Assembly (NCBI RefSeq): GCF_007858475.1
Contig: NZ_VIGX01000001.1
Span: 434,001-498,000, forward strand
Direction: 5' to 3'
DNA: 64,000 nucleotides
From: Tsukamurella conjunctivitidis
GTDB lineage: Bacteria; Actinomycetota; Actinomycetes; Mycobacteriales; Mycobacteriaceae
The notes beneath the pieces were generated by a model. It did no database searches and was not told where the DNA came from. It saw only the letters and a program-made list of their open reading frames with translations. The translations under genes and the position numbers were made by a program. Each line of letters begins with the position of its first letter. Position 1 is the first letter of the stretch. Below, piece by piece: positions 17,052 through 25,761 of the stretch.

Positions 17052-18217
17052 CAGCCGACCATCCTTTCGCCGATGAGACGCTGCCGCTCCGCGATCCGTG
17101 CGCTCCGGGATGCGGGGTCGATGCGGTTGGCCTCGTAGTGGGGGAGGTGCTGGGCGACCGCCGCGAGCGGGACCACCTCGGCGGTGGGGCCGTCGGCGGC
17201 CGTGAGGGGGGAGGCGGTGCGCTGCCAGCGGAACTGCAGGTAGCCGCGCCGGTGGCCGAGCGTCTCGACCCAGTTGGCGATGCCGGGATCGTTCTGCGCG
17301 ACCACGATCCGGATCATCCCGTCCGGATCCACCTGCGCCTGGCTGCCGTTCAGCGAGGTCTGGTGGTGGATGTAGTCGAGCGAGATGTACCAGAGGCTGC
17401 CGAGCTGGAATCCCAGGTACGGGGCGTCGCCGCGGGGCACGGTGATGATGAGGGCCTGGTCGTCGGCGAGGTCGTAGTGGCCGACGGAGGAGAACTGGGT
17501 GGCGAGCCCGCCCGGCGTGAGCCGCGGCGCCGTCAGCGTGTTCACCGGTAGCGGATCGTAGAACCACTTGGGGAACTGCAGCCAGGTCTTCACGCGGTTG
17601 ACCAGCTGCTTGCCGGCGGAGGAGTACCGCTTCGCCATCAACTCGGCGGTCACGGGCGGCGGCGCGGTGCCCGCGGTGTCGGCGCGGGCGATCGCGAAGG
17701 TGCTGCGCTGCGCCGACCAGTCGTCGAAGACCTCGCGGATCACCAACTGCGCCTTGCCCGGAGGGAGCCGGTAGTAGGAGCCCGGGACGGGCTCGCCGGG
17801 ACCGAAGCGGACCTCGAACCGGCCCTGGTCGTCGACGGTCAGCTCGCGGTCGTCGAAGGCGACGGTGCTGGCCGGCACGTTGTCGTCGGTGTACTCGCCG
17901 CCGCCGAGCACCTGGAAGCTGATGTCGCACGTGGTGCCGCGGCGGCCGGTGATCACGTACTCGTGCGCCCCGTCGACCCGCGCGCCGAAGTACAGCGTGT
18001 CCGGGTTGTCGAGTCCCATCTTGGTGAACGGGCCGGCGCCGCTGAGCAGGAACGGATGGTCCTTGTCGAAGTGGAAGGCGCCGTGCACGCAGGCCGCGAC
18101 GCCCTGCGCCAGGTACTGCAGCCCCTCCAGCAGGTCGGCGTCGTTCTCGATGTGCGGGGCCGCGGCGACGAGGCCCTCGGCCTCGGTGATCGCCGCGACG
18201 AGCGGATCGCTGTACAT
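17051..18217 (-). CDS. DUF1214-type protein (Rv3531c-like), first gene of the sulfotransferase operon
   Basis: A 388-residue soluble protein without signal peptide or membrane segment. Many aromatic and beta-strand segments (GSLWYISLDYIHHQTSL, YLQFRWQRT) match DUF1214 proteins, whose biochemical role is not established. ATG 18217 is chosen because GGAGGTGGG precedes it directly; the in-frame GTG 18250 would lie inside the operator. The gene leads a three-gene overlapping operon. Its promoter (18271-18300) and operator mirror those of cysD. I can give no function beyond participation in the same pathway. Confidence 0.8.
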   Translation of the reverse strand: MYSDPLVAAITEAEGLVAAAPHIENDADLLEGLQYLAQGVAACVHGAFHFDKDHPFLLSGAGPFTKMGLDNPDTLYFGARVDGAHEYVITGRRGTTCDISFQVLGGGEYTDDNVPASTVAFDDRELTVDDQGRFEVRFGPGEPVPGSYYRLPPGKAQLVIREVFDDWSAQRSTFAIARADTAGTAPPPVTAELMAKRYSSAGKQLVNRVKTWLQFPKWFYDPLPVNTLTAPRLTPGGLATQFSSVGHYDLADDQALIITVPRGDAPYLGFQLGSLWYISLDYIHHQTSLNGSQAQVDPDGMIRIVVAQNDPGIANWVETLGHRRGYLQFRWQRTASPLTAADGPTAEVVPLAAVAQHLPHYEANRIDPASRSARIAERQRLIGERMVG

Positions 18218-18232
18218 CCCACCTCCGGTAGT

Positions 18233-18249
18233 GGTACAAATGTGGACCA
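18233..18249 (-). promoter_or_regulatory. Shared 17-base operator copy 1
   Basis: On the minus strand this reads TGGTCCACATTTGTACC and matches 14 of 17 bases of the copy before cysD (19288-19304). It starts 21 bases after the -10 hexamer of the divergent operon. TGGT...ACCA symmetry is seen if one base more is taken (18232-18249). An IclR-family regulator is encoded between the two copies and is the obvious candidate to bind them. Confidence 0.65.
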
Positions 18250-18255
18250 ATGCGG

Positions 18256-18269
18256 TAGAACCTGTTCCA
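18256..18269. promoter_or_regulatory. KstR-like dyad
   Basis: TAGAACCTGTTCCA fits the pattern TNNAACNNGTTNNA that I recall for KstR, the cholesterol-catabolism repressor of mycobacteria. It overlaps the expected transcription start of the minus-strand operon, immediately after the -10 hexamer. The operon itself resembles Rv3531c-Rv3529c, which I recall lying in the cholesterol region of M. tuberculosis. Binding is inferred only. Confidence 0.5.
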
Positions 18270-18270
18270 G

Positions 18271-18300
18271 ACCGTAGGCGCAGGCGGCGACGAGTGTCAA
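18271..18300 (-). promoter_or_regulatory. Promoter of the sulfotransferase operon
   Basis: The minus strand has TTGACA (18300-18295), an 18-base spacer and TACGGT (18276-18271). This is a consensus housekeeping -35 with a TANNNT -10. The bases following the -10 are CTGGAACAGG, nearly identical to those after the cysD -10. The region also contains the ribosome site area of the divergent iclR gene. Confidence 0.7.
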
Positions 18301-18309
18301 GGAGTCTCG

Positions 18310-19230
18310 ATGACGGATCCGGTGGAGCCCGTGGAACCCGGCGGCGGGGCGGGGCGGACCTCGCCGCCCACCGCGCGGGTGGTGGCCGTGCTCGACTTCC
18401 TCTCCCGGCACGAGCGCGAGCGGTTCGGCCTCTCGGAGCTCGCGCGGCGCGTCGGGCTGAGCAAGCCGACCTGCCTCGGCATCGCCGCCACGCTGGTCGA
18501 ATCGGGCTATCTGATCCGCGACGACCGGGACAAGACCTACCGGCTCGGCCCGGCCCTGATCCCGCTCGGTCGTGCCGCGCGGACGTCGCTGCGCGCGGAC
18601 CCCGCCGGCGGCGACGTCCTGACCGGACTGTGGGAGGCGTTCGGGCACCCCGTCTCGCTCTCGGGTGTCGTGGGCGACCGGGTGACGGTGCTCGACGTGG
18701 CCGTGGATCCGGGGCGCCCCGCGATGGTGAAAGTGGGCGACAGCTACCCGTTCACGCCGCCGATCGGGCTCATGTACGTCCTGTGGGATCGCACGGGCCG
18801 GCTGGAGCGCTGGCTCGCGCGCGATCGGGTGCGGGCCGATGGCGACCGGCTGGCGCGCGTGATCGAGACCTGTCGCGCCGACGGCTACCTCGTGGAGCTG
18901 CTCACCCCCGCCGGGCAGCAGCTGTACCGGCTCATGGCCGGCGTTCCGGGGGACATACCGGCGGAGCTGCGGGCCCTGCTCGGCGAGGTGGTGGCCGGTA
19001 TCGGCGACCGTGTTCACCTCCCAGGGGAGGCCGGCGCGGCAGGGGAGCCGCAGAACGTCAGCGTCATCTCCGCGCCCGTCTTCGACGCCGACGGGGCGCA
19101 GGCGATGGTCGCGAGCCTGTACGTCAGCGCGGAACTGGACGAGGCGGGCATCGCCGAGCGGGCGGCCGCGCTGATCGCCGCCGCGGACCGGATCACCGTG
19201 CGTATCGGCGGTCGCAAGCCCGCGCGGTGA
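18310..19230 (+). CDS. IclR-family transcriptional regulator
   Basis: A 306-residue regulator. After a Pro/Gly-rich N-terminal 20 residues it has a winged helix (FGLSELARRVGLSKPTCLGIAATL). The IclR effector domain fills the rest, with VVGDRVTVLDV and the C-terminal VISAPVFDADG. IclR proteins sense small carboxylates or aromatic acids. A ribosome site (AAGGAG) precedes ATG 18310. It is flanked by two copies of one operator motif, one controlling the divergent sulfotransferase operon and one the downstream cysD-cysNC operon, so it probably regulates both. Confidence 0.92.
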   Translation: MTDPVEPVEPGGGAGRTSPPTARVVAVLDFLSRHERERFGLSELARRVGLSKPTCLGIAATLVESGYLIRDDRDKTYRLGPALIPLGRAARTSLRADPAGGDVLTGLWEAFGHPVSLSGVVGDRVTVLDVAVDPGRPAMVKVGDSYPFTPPIGLMYVLWDRTGRLERWLARDRVRADGDRLARVIETCRADGYLVELLTPAGQQLYRLMAGVPGDIPAELRALLGEVVAGIGDRVHLPGEAGAAGEPQNVSVISAPVFDADGAQAMVASLYVSAELDEAGIAERAAALIAAADRITVRIGGRKPAR

Positions 19231-19235
19231 GGCTG

Positions 19236-19265
19236 TTGACAGCGAGCAAGAACACGTTCTAATCT
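19236..19265 (+). promoter_or_regulatory. Promoter of cysD-cysNC
   Basis: TTGACA (19236-19241), an 18-base spacer and TAATCT (19260-19265). AGAACACGTTCT (19249-19260), a perfect 12-base palindrome, touches the -10 and resembles a KstR half-pattern. CCGGAACAGG follows the -10, matching 9 of 10 bases at the same place in the divergent promoter at 18271. Confidence 0.75.
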
Positions 19266-19277
19266 CCGGAACAGGAA

Positions 19278-19304
19278 TGGACCGATATGGTCCAAATATG
19301 AACC
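19278..19304 (+). promoter_or_regulatory. Shared operator copy 2, before cysD
   Basis: Two overlapping features. The perfect palindrome TGGACC-GATAT-GGTCCA occupies 19278-19294. The 17-mer TGGTCCAAATATGAACC at 19288-19304 matches 14 of 17 bases of the site at 18233-18249 in the same orientation to its promoter. It lies 22 bases after the -10, so binding would block transcription just after initiation. It also argues against translation starting at ATG 19277. Confidence 0.65.
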
Positions 19305-19312
19305 GGAGGCGG

Positions 19313-20230
19313 ATGGTGGTGGAAACGACGGTCGCCGCAGATCACCTGCGGCTCCTCGAGGCGGAGGCGGTGTACGTCTTCCGGGAGGTGGCGGCCACCT
19401 TCGAGCGGCCCGTGCTGCTGTTCTCGGGCGGCAAGGACTCGGTGGTCATGGTGCACCTCGCGGCGAAGGCCTTCTGGCCCGCCGCGATCCCGTTCCCGGT
19501 GCTGCACATCGACACCGGGCACAACTTCGACGAGGTGCTGGCCTTCCGCGACCAGCTCGCCGAGGAACGCGGGCTGCGGCTCGTGATCGGCAGCGTGCAG
19601 GACGACATCGACTCGGGCGCCGTCGTGGAGCAGACCGGCCCGGGCGCCACCCGTAACCGGCTGCAGACCGCGACGCTGCTGCGCACCATCGGTGAGCAGC
19701 GCTTCGACGCCGCGTTCGGCGGGGCCCGCCGCGACGAGGACAAGGCGCGCGCCAAGGAGCGCGTCTTCAGCTTCCGGGATCGTTTCGGTCAGTGGGACCC
19801 GCGCGCGCAACGCCCCGAGCTGTGGACCATCTTCAACGGCCTGCACCAGCGCGGCGAGCACATCCGCGTCTTCCCGCTGTCGAACTGGACCGAGCTCGAC
19901 ATCTGGCAGTACATCGCCGCCGAGTCGATCGCGCTCCCCGCGTTGTACTACGCGCACGAGCGGGAGGTGATCGAGCGCGACGGGATGCTGCTGTCCACGG
20001 GCCCGCTCGTCGCGCCGCTGCCCGGCGAGACGCCCGAGCGCCGGACGGTGCGCTTCCGCACCGTCGGAGACGCGACGTGTACCGGCGCCGTGGAATCGGA
20101 CGCCACCACCCCCGAGGCCGTCGTGGCCGAGGTCGCCACCACCAGGATCACCGAGCGCGGCGCGACCCGCGCCGACGACCGGATCTCCGAGGCCGGCATG
20201 GAGGACCGCAAGAAGGAGGGGTACTTCTGA
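19313..20230 (+). CDS. cysD: Sulfate adenylyltransferase subunit 2
   Basis: About 305 residues. CysD forms adenylyl sulfate (APS) from sulfate and ATP with the GTPase subunit CysN. The PP-loop motif is [12 protein letters not shown], followed by [15 protein letters not shown] and [21 protein letters not shown], all hallmarks of CysD. The conserved protein begins at [24 protein letters not shown], so ATG 19313 is taken; ATG 19298, ATG 19277 and GTG 19316 remain possible. It ends in a TGATG overlap with cysNC. No cysH, sulfite reductase or sulfate transporter genes are nearby, so this pair looks dedicated to activated sulfate rather than cysteine synthesis (inference). Confidence 0.93.
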   Translation: MVVETTVAADHLRLLEAEAVYVFREVAATFERPVLLFSGGKDSVVMVHLAAKAFWPAAIPFPVLHIDTGHNFDEVLAFRDQLAEERGLRLVIGSVQDDIDSGAVVEQTGPGATRNRLQTATLLRTIGEQRFDAAFGGARRDEDKARAKERVFSFRDRFGQWDPRAQRPELWTIFNGLHQRGEHIRVFPLSNWTELDIWQYIAAESIALPALYYAHEREVIERDGMLLSTGPLVAPLPGETPERRTVRFRTVGDATCTGAVESDATTPEAVVAEVATTRITERGATRADDRISEAGMEDRKKEGYF

Positions 20231-22062
20231 TGGAGATCCTGCGCATCGCGACGGCCGGCAGTGTGGACGACGGCAAGTCCACGCTCATCGGGCGCCTGCT
20301 CTACGAATCGAAGTCCGTCCTGGAGGACCAGCTGAGCGCGGTCGCCGCGACCACCGCGGCCCGCGGCGAGGAGGGCGTGGACCTCGCGCTGCTCACCGAC
20401 GGCCTGCGGGCCGAGCGGGAGCAGGGCATCACGATCGACGTGGCCCACCGCTACTTCGCCACGGCCACCCGCAAGTTCATCCTCGCCGACACCCCCGGGC
20501 ACGAGCAGTACACCCGCAACATGGTCACCGGGGCCTCCACGGCCGACGTCGCGCTGATCCTCGTCGACGCCCGGCACGGGCTCACCCGGCAGTCCCGCCG
20601 GCACACCTTCCTCACCTCGCTCCTCGGCGTCGAGCACATCGTGCTGTGCGTGAACAAGATGGACCTGGTCGGCTTCGACCGCGCCCGGTTCGACGCCATC
20701 CGCGCCGAGTTCGCGGAGTTCGCGGCCAAGCTCGAGGTGCACGACGTGGAGGCCATCCCGGTCTCGGCGCTGTTGGGCGACAACGTGACCGAGCGCTCGG
20801 CGAACACCCCGTGGTACGACGGCCCGTCGCTGCTCTACCACCTGGAGAACGTGCACGTGGTGAGCGACAAGAACCTCATCGACGCCCGCCTGCCCGTGCA
20901 GTACGTGATCCGGCCGCGGGACAGCGACTTCCGGGGCGTGGCCGGCACCGTCGCCTCCGGGGCGTTCGCGGTGGGCGACGAGGTGGTCGCGCTCCCGTCG
21001 GGCTTCACCACGACGGTGGCCGAGCTCTACCGGCCCGGCGGCGCGAAGGCCGACCGGCTGGAGGCGGGGGAGGCCGCGTGCATCAGGCTCGCCGACCACC
21101 TCGACGTGGGCCGGGGCGACGTGCTGTGCCGCCCCGCGAACCGCCCGCAGTCCGCGACCGATCTCGACACCACGCTGTGCTGGTTCTCGGACACCGCCGT
21201 ACTGACCCCCGGCGCCGAGTACCGGATGCTGCATGCGCACACCTCCGAGCCGGTGCGGGTCGAGGCGCTGGACTACCGGCTGGACACCAGCACGCTGCAC
21301 CGCGACCAGGACGCCGCCGAGCTCGGCCTCAACGACATCGGCCGGGTGCGGCTGACTGCGCGCCGGCCCGTGCTGTTCGACCCCTACCGCCGCAACCGCA
21401 CCACGGGCAGCTTCGTGCTGGTGCACCCGCAGACCAACGAGACCGTCGCCGCGGGGATGATCACCGGCCCCACGCTGCGCTCGAGCGCGGTGGTCTGGCA
21501 CGGCGCGGCGGTCCGGCGCGAGGACCGCGCGACGCGCGGCGGCACCGTCTGGCTGACGGGGCTCTCGGCGTCGGGCAAGTCGACGGTGGCGTGCGAGCTC
21601 GAGCGCCTGCTCGTGGCCCGCGGCGTGCCCGCGTACCGGCTCGACGGCGACAACCTGCGACACGGCCTCAACGCCGACCTCGGCTTCACGCCGGAGGACC
21701 GCGCCGAGAACGTGCGCCGCGTCGGTGCCGTCGCGCAGCTGCTCGCCGACGCGGGGACGGTGGCGATCGCCTCGCTGATCAGCCCCTACCGCGAGGACCG
21801 CGACCGGATCCGGGCCCAGCACGAGGAGGCGGGGCTGCCCTTCCTCGAGGTCTTCGTGGACACCCCCGTCGAGCTGTGCGAACAGCGCGATCCGAAGGGG
21901 ATGTACGCCAAGGCGAGGGCCGGTGAGATCCCCGGGTTCACGGGCGTCAGCGCACCCTACGAGGCGCCCGAGCGCCCCGAGCTGGTGCTCCGGCCCGCCG
22001 ACGGCGAACCCGCGGAGCAGGCGCTTGCGGTGCTCGACCGCTGGCTGAAACTCGGGCCGTGA
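20230..22062 (+). CDS. cysNC: Fused sulfate adenylyltransferase subunit 1 / APS kinase
   Basis: A 610-residue bifunctional enzyme. Residues 1-430 are the CysN GTPase with G1 [18 protein letters not shown] and NKMD, plus EF-Tu-like beta domains. From about residue 435 there is an APS kinase with P-loop [24 protein letters not shown] and [14 protein letters not shown]. Together with CysD it converts sulfate to PAPS, the donor used by sulfotransferases. ATG 20230 overlaps the cysD stop. The presence of the kinase domain and the shared promoter layout tie it to the sulfotransferase operon. Confidence 0.95.
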   Translation: MEILRIATAGSVDDGKSTLIGRLLYESKSVLEDQLSAVAATTAARGEEGVDLALLTDGLRAEREQGITIDVAHRYFATATRKFILADTPGHEQYTRNMVTGASTADVALILVDARHGLTRQSRRHTFLTSLLGVEHIVLCVNKMDLVGFDRARFDAIRAEFAEFAAKLEVHDVEAIPVSALLGDNVTERSANTPWYDGPSLLYHLENVHVVSDKNLIDARLPVQYVIRPRDSDFRGVAGTVASGAFAVGDEVVALPSGFTTTVAELYRPGGAKADRLEAGEAACIRLADHLDVGRGDVLCRPANRPQSATDLDTTLCWFSDTAVLTPGAEYRMLHAHTSEPVRVEALDYRLDTSTLHRDQDAAELGLNDIGRVRLTARRPVLFDPYRRNRTTGSFVLVHPQTNETVAAGMITGPTLRSSAVVWHGAAVRREDRATRGGTVWLTGLSASGKSTVACELERLLVARGVPAYRLDGDNLRHGLNADLGFTPEDRAENVRRVGAVAQLLADAGTVAIASLISPYREDRDRIRAQHEEAGLPFLEVFVDTPVELCEQRDPKGMYAKARAGEIPGFTGVSAPYEAPERPELVLRPADGEPAEQALAVLDRWLKLGP

Positions 22063-22072
22063 ATCCCCCGTC

Positions 22073-22078
22073 TAAACT
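22073..22078 (+). promoter_or_regulatory. -10 element of purL (leaderless)
   Basis: TAAACT lies six bases before the GTG start codon of purL. Transcription would therefore begin at or next to the G of GTG, giving a leaderless mRNA. There is no Shine-Dalgarno sequence in the 22 bases between cysNC and purL, consistent with this reading. Confidence 0.6.
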
Positions 22079-22084
22079 GGGCGG

Positions 22085-24364
22085 GTGCACGTAGACACGG
22101 TGACCCACGCCGCCTCCACGCCCGATGTCGACCAGCCGTACCGCGAGCTCGGACTCAAGGACGACGAGTACCAGCGGATCCGCGAGATCCTCGGCCGCCG
22201 CCCCACCGATGCCGAGCTCGCCATGTACTCGGTGATGTGGTCGGAGCACTGCTCCTACAAGAGCTCCAAGGTGCACCTGCGCTACTTCGGCGAGACCACC
22301 ACCGACGAGATGCGCGCGGTAATGCTGGCGGGCATCGGTGAGAACGCCGGCGTCGTGGACATCGGCGACGGCTGGGCCGTCACCTTCAAGGTGGAGTCGC
22401 ACAACCACCCGTCCTACGTCGAGCCCTACCAGGGTGCGGCCACCGGCGTGGGCGGCATCGTCCGCGACATCATGGCCATGGGAGCGCGTCCGATCGCCGT
22501 CATGGACCAGCTCCGCTTCGGCCCGGCCGACGCCCCCGACACCCGGCGCGTGCTCGACGGTGTCGTGCGCGGCGTGGGCGGCTACGGCAACTCGCTCGGC
22601 CTGCCGAACGTGGGCGGCGAGACGGTCTTCGACGCCTCGTACGCGGGCAACCCCCTGGTCAACGCGCTGTGCGCCGGCGTGCTGCGCACCGAGGACCTGC
22701 ACCTCGCCTTCGCCTCCGGCAAGGGCAACAAGATCATCCTGTTCGGTGCCCGCACCGGACTCGACGGCATCGGCGGCGTCTCCGTACTGGCCTCCGAGAG
22801 CTTCGACGCCGACGAGAAGCCGAAGAAGCTGCCGTCGGTGCAGGTGGGCGATCCGTTCATGGAGAAGGTGCTCATCGAGTGCTGCCTCGACCTGTACCGC
22901 GAGAAGCTCGTCGTGGGCATCCAGGACCTGGGCGGCGCCGGACTGTCGTGCGCCACCTCGGAGCTGGCGGCGGCCGGCGACGGAGGCATGTACGTCGACC
23001 TCGACCAGGTGGCGTGCCGCGCCGAGGGCATGAGCGCTGCCGAGATCCTCTCGTCCGAGTCGCAGGAGCGCATGTGCGCCGTGGTGACGCCGGAGAACGT
23101 CGACGCCTTCATGGCCGTCTGCGCGAAGTGGGACGTGCTCGCCACCGTCATCGGCGAGGTCACTGACGGCGAGCACCTCGTCATCGACTGGCACGGCGAG
23201 ACCGTCGTCGACGCGCCGGCCCGCACGATCGCGCACGACGGACCGGTGTACGAGCGCCCCGTCGAGCGCCCCGCGTTCATGGACGCGCTCATCGCCGACA
23301 CCACGGCCGGGCTGCGCCGCCCCGACTCCGACGACGAGCTGCGCGCCACCGCCCTGAAGCTGCTGGCCTCGCCCGCGCTCTGCTCGCGCAGGTTCATCAC
23401 CGAGCAGTACGACCGCTACGTCCGCGGCAACACCGTGCTCGCCGAGCACGCCGACGGCGGCGTCATCCGCATCGACGAGACCACCCAGCGCGGCATCGCC
23501 CTCTCCACCGACGCCTCCGGCCGCTACACCTACCTCGACCCGTACGTCGGCGGCCAGCTCGCGCTCGCCGAGGCCTACCGGAACGTCGCGGTCACCGGCG
23601 CGACGCCGAAGGCCGTCACCGACTGCCTGAACTTCGGTTCCCCGGAGGACCCGGGCGTGATGTGGCAGTTCCAGCAGGCCGTGCACGGCATCGCCGACGG
23701 CTGCGTCGAGCTCGGCATCCCCGTGACCGGCGGCAACGTCAGCTTCTACAACCAGACGGGCTCGACCGCGATCCTGCCCACCCCCGTGATCGGCGTGCTC
23801 GGCGTCATCGACGACGTGCGCCGACGCATCCCGACGGGCCTCGGCACCGAGCCCGGCGAGACGCTGTACCTGCTCGGCGACACGCACGACGAGTTCGACG
23901 GCTCCATCTGGGCGCAGGTCGAGCACGACCACCTCGGCGGCGTGCCCCCGAAGGTCGACCTGCAGCGCGAGAAGCTGCTCGCCGACGTCCTCACCGCCGC
24001 CTCCCGCGACGGCCTCGTCTCCGCCGCGCACGACCTGTCCGAGGGCGGCCTGTGGCAGGCCGTCGTCGAGGCCGCGCTCGCGGGCGAGACCGGCTGCCGC
24101 CTGCTGCTCCCGGAGGGCGCCCAGGATGTTGCAGGCGCCTTCGTCCATCTCTTCAGTGAGTCGACCGGCCGCGTGCTCGTCGCCGTGCCGCGCACCGAGG
24201 AGACCCGGTTCGCCGCGATGTGCACCGCCCGCGAGCTGCCCGCCGTGCGGATCGGCGTGGTCGACCAGGGCAGCGACTCCGTCGAGGTGCAGGGCCGGTT
24301 CAGCGTGACGCTGGCCGACCTGCGCGCCGCGCACGAGGGCACGCTGCCCGCGATCTTCGGCTGA
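22085..24364 (+). CDS. purL: Phosphoribosylformylglycinamidine synthase, small PurL type
   Basis: A 759-residue synthetase for step four of purine synthesis, converting FGAR to FGAM using ammonia passed from PurQ with PurS. Length and content match the small actinobacterial PurL, which lacks the glutaminase domain. Motifs include [22 protein letters not shown] and GGIVRDI near the N-terminus, and [13 protein letters not shown] near the C-terminus. GTG 22085 fits a leaderless start; GTG 22100 is an alternative. purQ and purS are not in this window. The stop overlaps the following permease gene (TGATG). Confidence 0.96.
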   Translation: MHVDTVTHAASTPDVDQPYRELGLKDDEYQRIREILGRRPTDAELAMYSVMWSEHCSYKSSKVHLRYFGETTTDEMRAVMLAGIGENAGVVDIGDGWAVTFKVESHNHPSYVEPYQGAATGVGGIVRDIMAMGARPIAVMDQLRFGPADAPDTRRVLDGVVRGVGGYGNSLGLPNVGGETVFDASYAGNPLVNALCAGVLRTEDLHLAFASGKGNKIILFGARTGLDGIGGVSVLASESFDADEKPKKLPSVQVGDPFMEKVLIECCLDLYREKLVVGIQDLGGAGLSCATSELAAAGDGGMYVDLDQVACRAEGMSAAEILSSESQERMCAVVTPENVDAFMAVCAKWDVLATVIGEVTDGEHLVIDWHGETVVDAPARTIAHDGPVYERPVERPAFMDALIADTTAGLRRPDSDDELRATALKLLASPALCSRRFITEQYDRYVRGNTVLAEHADGGVIRIDETTQRGIALSTDASGRYTYLDPYVGGQLALAEAYRNVAVTGATPKAVTDCLNFGSPEDPGVMWQFQQAVHGIADGCVELGIPVTGGNVSFYNQTGSTAILPTPVIGVLGVIDDVRRRIPTGLGTEPGETLYLLGDTHDEFDGSIWAQVEHDHLGGVPPKVDLQREKLLADVLTAASRDGLVSAAHDLSEGGLWQAVVEAALAGETGCRLLLPEGAQDVAGAFVHLFSESTGRVLVAVPRTEETRFAAMCTARELPAVRIGVVDQGSDSVEVQGRFSVTLADLRAAHEGTLPAIFG

Positions 24365-25761
24365 TGGCGGCACCGTCGGGCGAGAACACGGCAACAGCCG
24401 CGCCGACCGATCCCGGCCTGCACGCCGGGCTCCGCGCCCGGCATCTGATCATGATGAGCCTCGGCTCCGCGATCGGTGCGGGGCTGTTCGTCGGCGCGGG
24501 CAAGGGGATCGCCCTGGCCGGACCGGCGGTCCTCGTCGCCTACGCCGTGGCGGGGCTCGTGGTCATCGCCGTCATGCGCATGCTCGGCGAGATGGTGGCC
24601 GCGGACCCGAACCCCGGCGCGTTCTCGTACTACGCGGGCCGGGCGCTCGGTCCGGGCGCGGGCTTCGCCGTCGGGTGGCTGTGGTGGGTGCAGCTGTGCC
24701 TCGTGGTCGCCGCCGAGGCGGTGGCCGCGGCGGCCATCCTCAACGGGTTGCTGCCCGGCGGACCGCCGGTCTGGGTGTGGGCTCTGGTCTTCATGGTCGC
24801 GCTGACCGGGCTGAACCTGGCCGGCGTCCGCGGCTTCGGCGAATTCGAGTTCTGGTTCTCGCTGATCAAGGTCGTCTTCGTCGCGCTCTTCCTGATCATC
24901 GGCGTGGGCTACCTGCTCGGCTGGACCTCGGCACCGTCGCCCGGGCTGGGCAACCTCACCGACTTCGCGCCGCACGGGATCAGCGGCGTCGTGGCGGCGC
25001 TGCTGGTGGTGGCCTTCGCCTTCGGCGGCATCGAGATCGTGGCCGTCGCCGCCGCCGAGACCCAGGATCCCGAGCGGACCGTCGGGCGGGCGATCCGGGC
25101 GACCGTGTGGCGGATCCTGGTGTTCTACGTCGGCAGCGTCGCGGTGATCCTGCTGGCGCTGCCCTGGGACGATCCGGCCGTCGCGAAGGAGCCCTTCGTG
25201 GCCGTACTGCGTGCGGCAGGTCTACCCGCGGTCGGGACGACGCTCGGCGTGGTCATCGTGGTGGCGCTGCTCAGCTCGCTCAACGCGAACCTGTACGGCA
25301 GCTCCCGCATGCTGTACTCGCTCGCCGAGCGCGGCATGGCACCCGCGGTCGCCGGGCGCGCGAACTCCTCGGGCGTGCCCGTTCTCGCCGTTCTCGCCAG
25401 CTCGGTGATCGGCTTCCTCGCCGTGCCCGCGACGTACGTCTGGGGTTCCGACGTGCTCGACCGGCTGCTGGCCGTCGTCGGGTCGACACTCATCGTCACC
25501 TGGCTCGCGACGATCGCCTCGCAGATCGTGCTCCGCCGCCGCGCCGACCGTGCGGGGACGCACCTGCCGCTCAGGATGTGGGGCTACCCCTACCTGTCGT
25601 GGGCCGTGCTCGTGGTGCTGCTGGGCATCGTCGTCCTCGCGATCGCCAACGACGGTGTGCGGGACCAGGTGCTCTCGACGAGCGTGATCGTGCTGCTGCT
25701 GTGGCTGGCGGGGACGGTGCACGCGCGCCGTCAGGCCCGGCGCGCGTCCTTGGAGCGGTAG
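24364..25761 (+). CDS. APC-family amino-acid permease
   Basis: A 465-residue transporter with about twelve membrane helices. The first helix carries GSAIGAGLFVGAGKGI, the unwound-helix motif of the amino-acid/polyamine/organocation family. GFGEFEFWFSLIKV and SSLNANLYGSSRMLYSLAERG place it near the GABA/aromatic/proline permeases. It begins inside the purL stop codon, so it may be co-translated with purL, though a metabolic link is not evident. It overlaps the converging GGDEF gene by 31 bases at the 3' end. Substrate unknown. Confidence 0.9.
   Translation: MAAPSGENTATAAPTDPGLHAGLRARHLIMMSLGSAIGAGLFVGAGKGIALAGPAVLVAYAVAGLVVIAVMRMLGEMVAADPNPGAFSYYAGRALGPGAGFAVGWLWWVQLCLVVAAEAVAAAAILNGLLPGGPPVWVWALVFMVALTGLNLAGVRGFGEFEFWFSLIKVVFVALFLIIGVGYLLGWTSAPSPGLGNLTDFAPHGISGVVAALLVVAFAFGGIEIVAVAAAETQDPERTVGRAIRATVWRILVFYVGSVAVILLALPWDDPAVAKEPFVAVLRAAGLPAVGTTLGVVIVVALLSSLNANLYGSSRMLYSLAERGMAPAVAGRANSSGVPVLAVLASSVIGFLAVPATYVWGSDVLDRLLAVVGSTLIVTWLATIASQIVLRRRADRAGTHLPLRMWGYPYLSWAVLVVLLGIVVLAIANDGVRDQVLSTSVIVLLLWLAGTVHARRQARRASLER

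Noticed and set aside
21947-24394. An 815-codon minus-strand frame opposite purL
   Set aside because: purL is unmistakable on the plus strand, and the antisense translation is repetitive and featureless.
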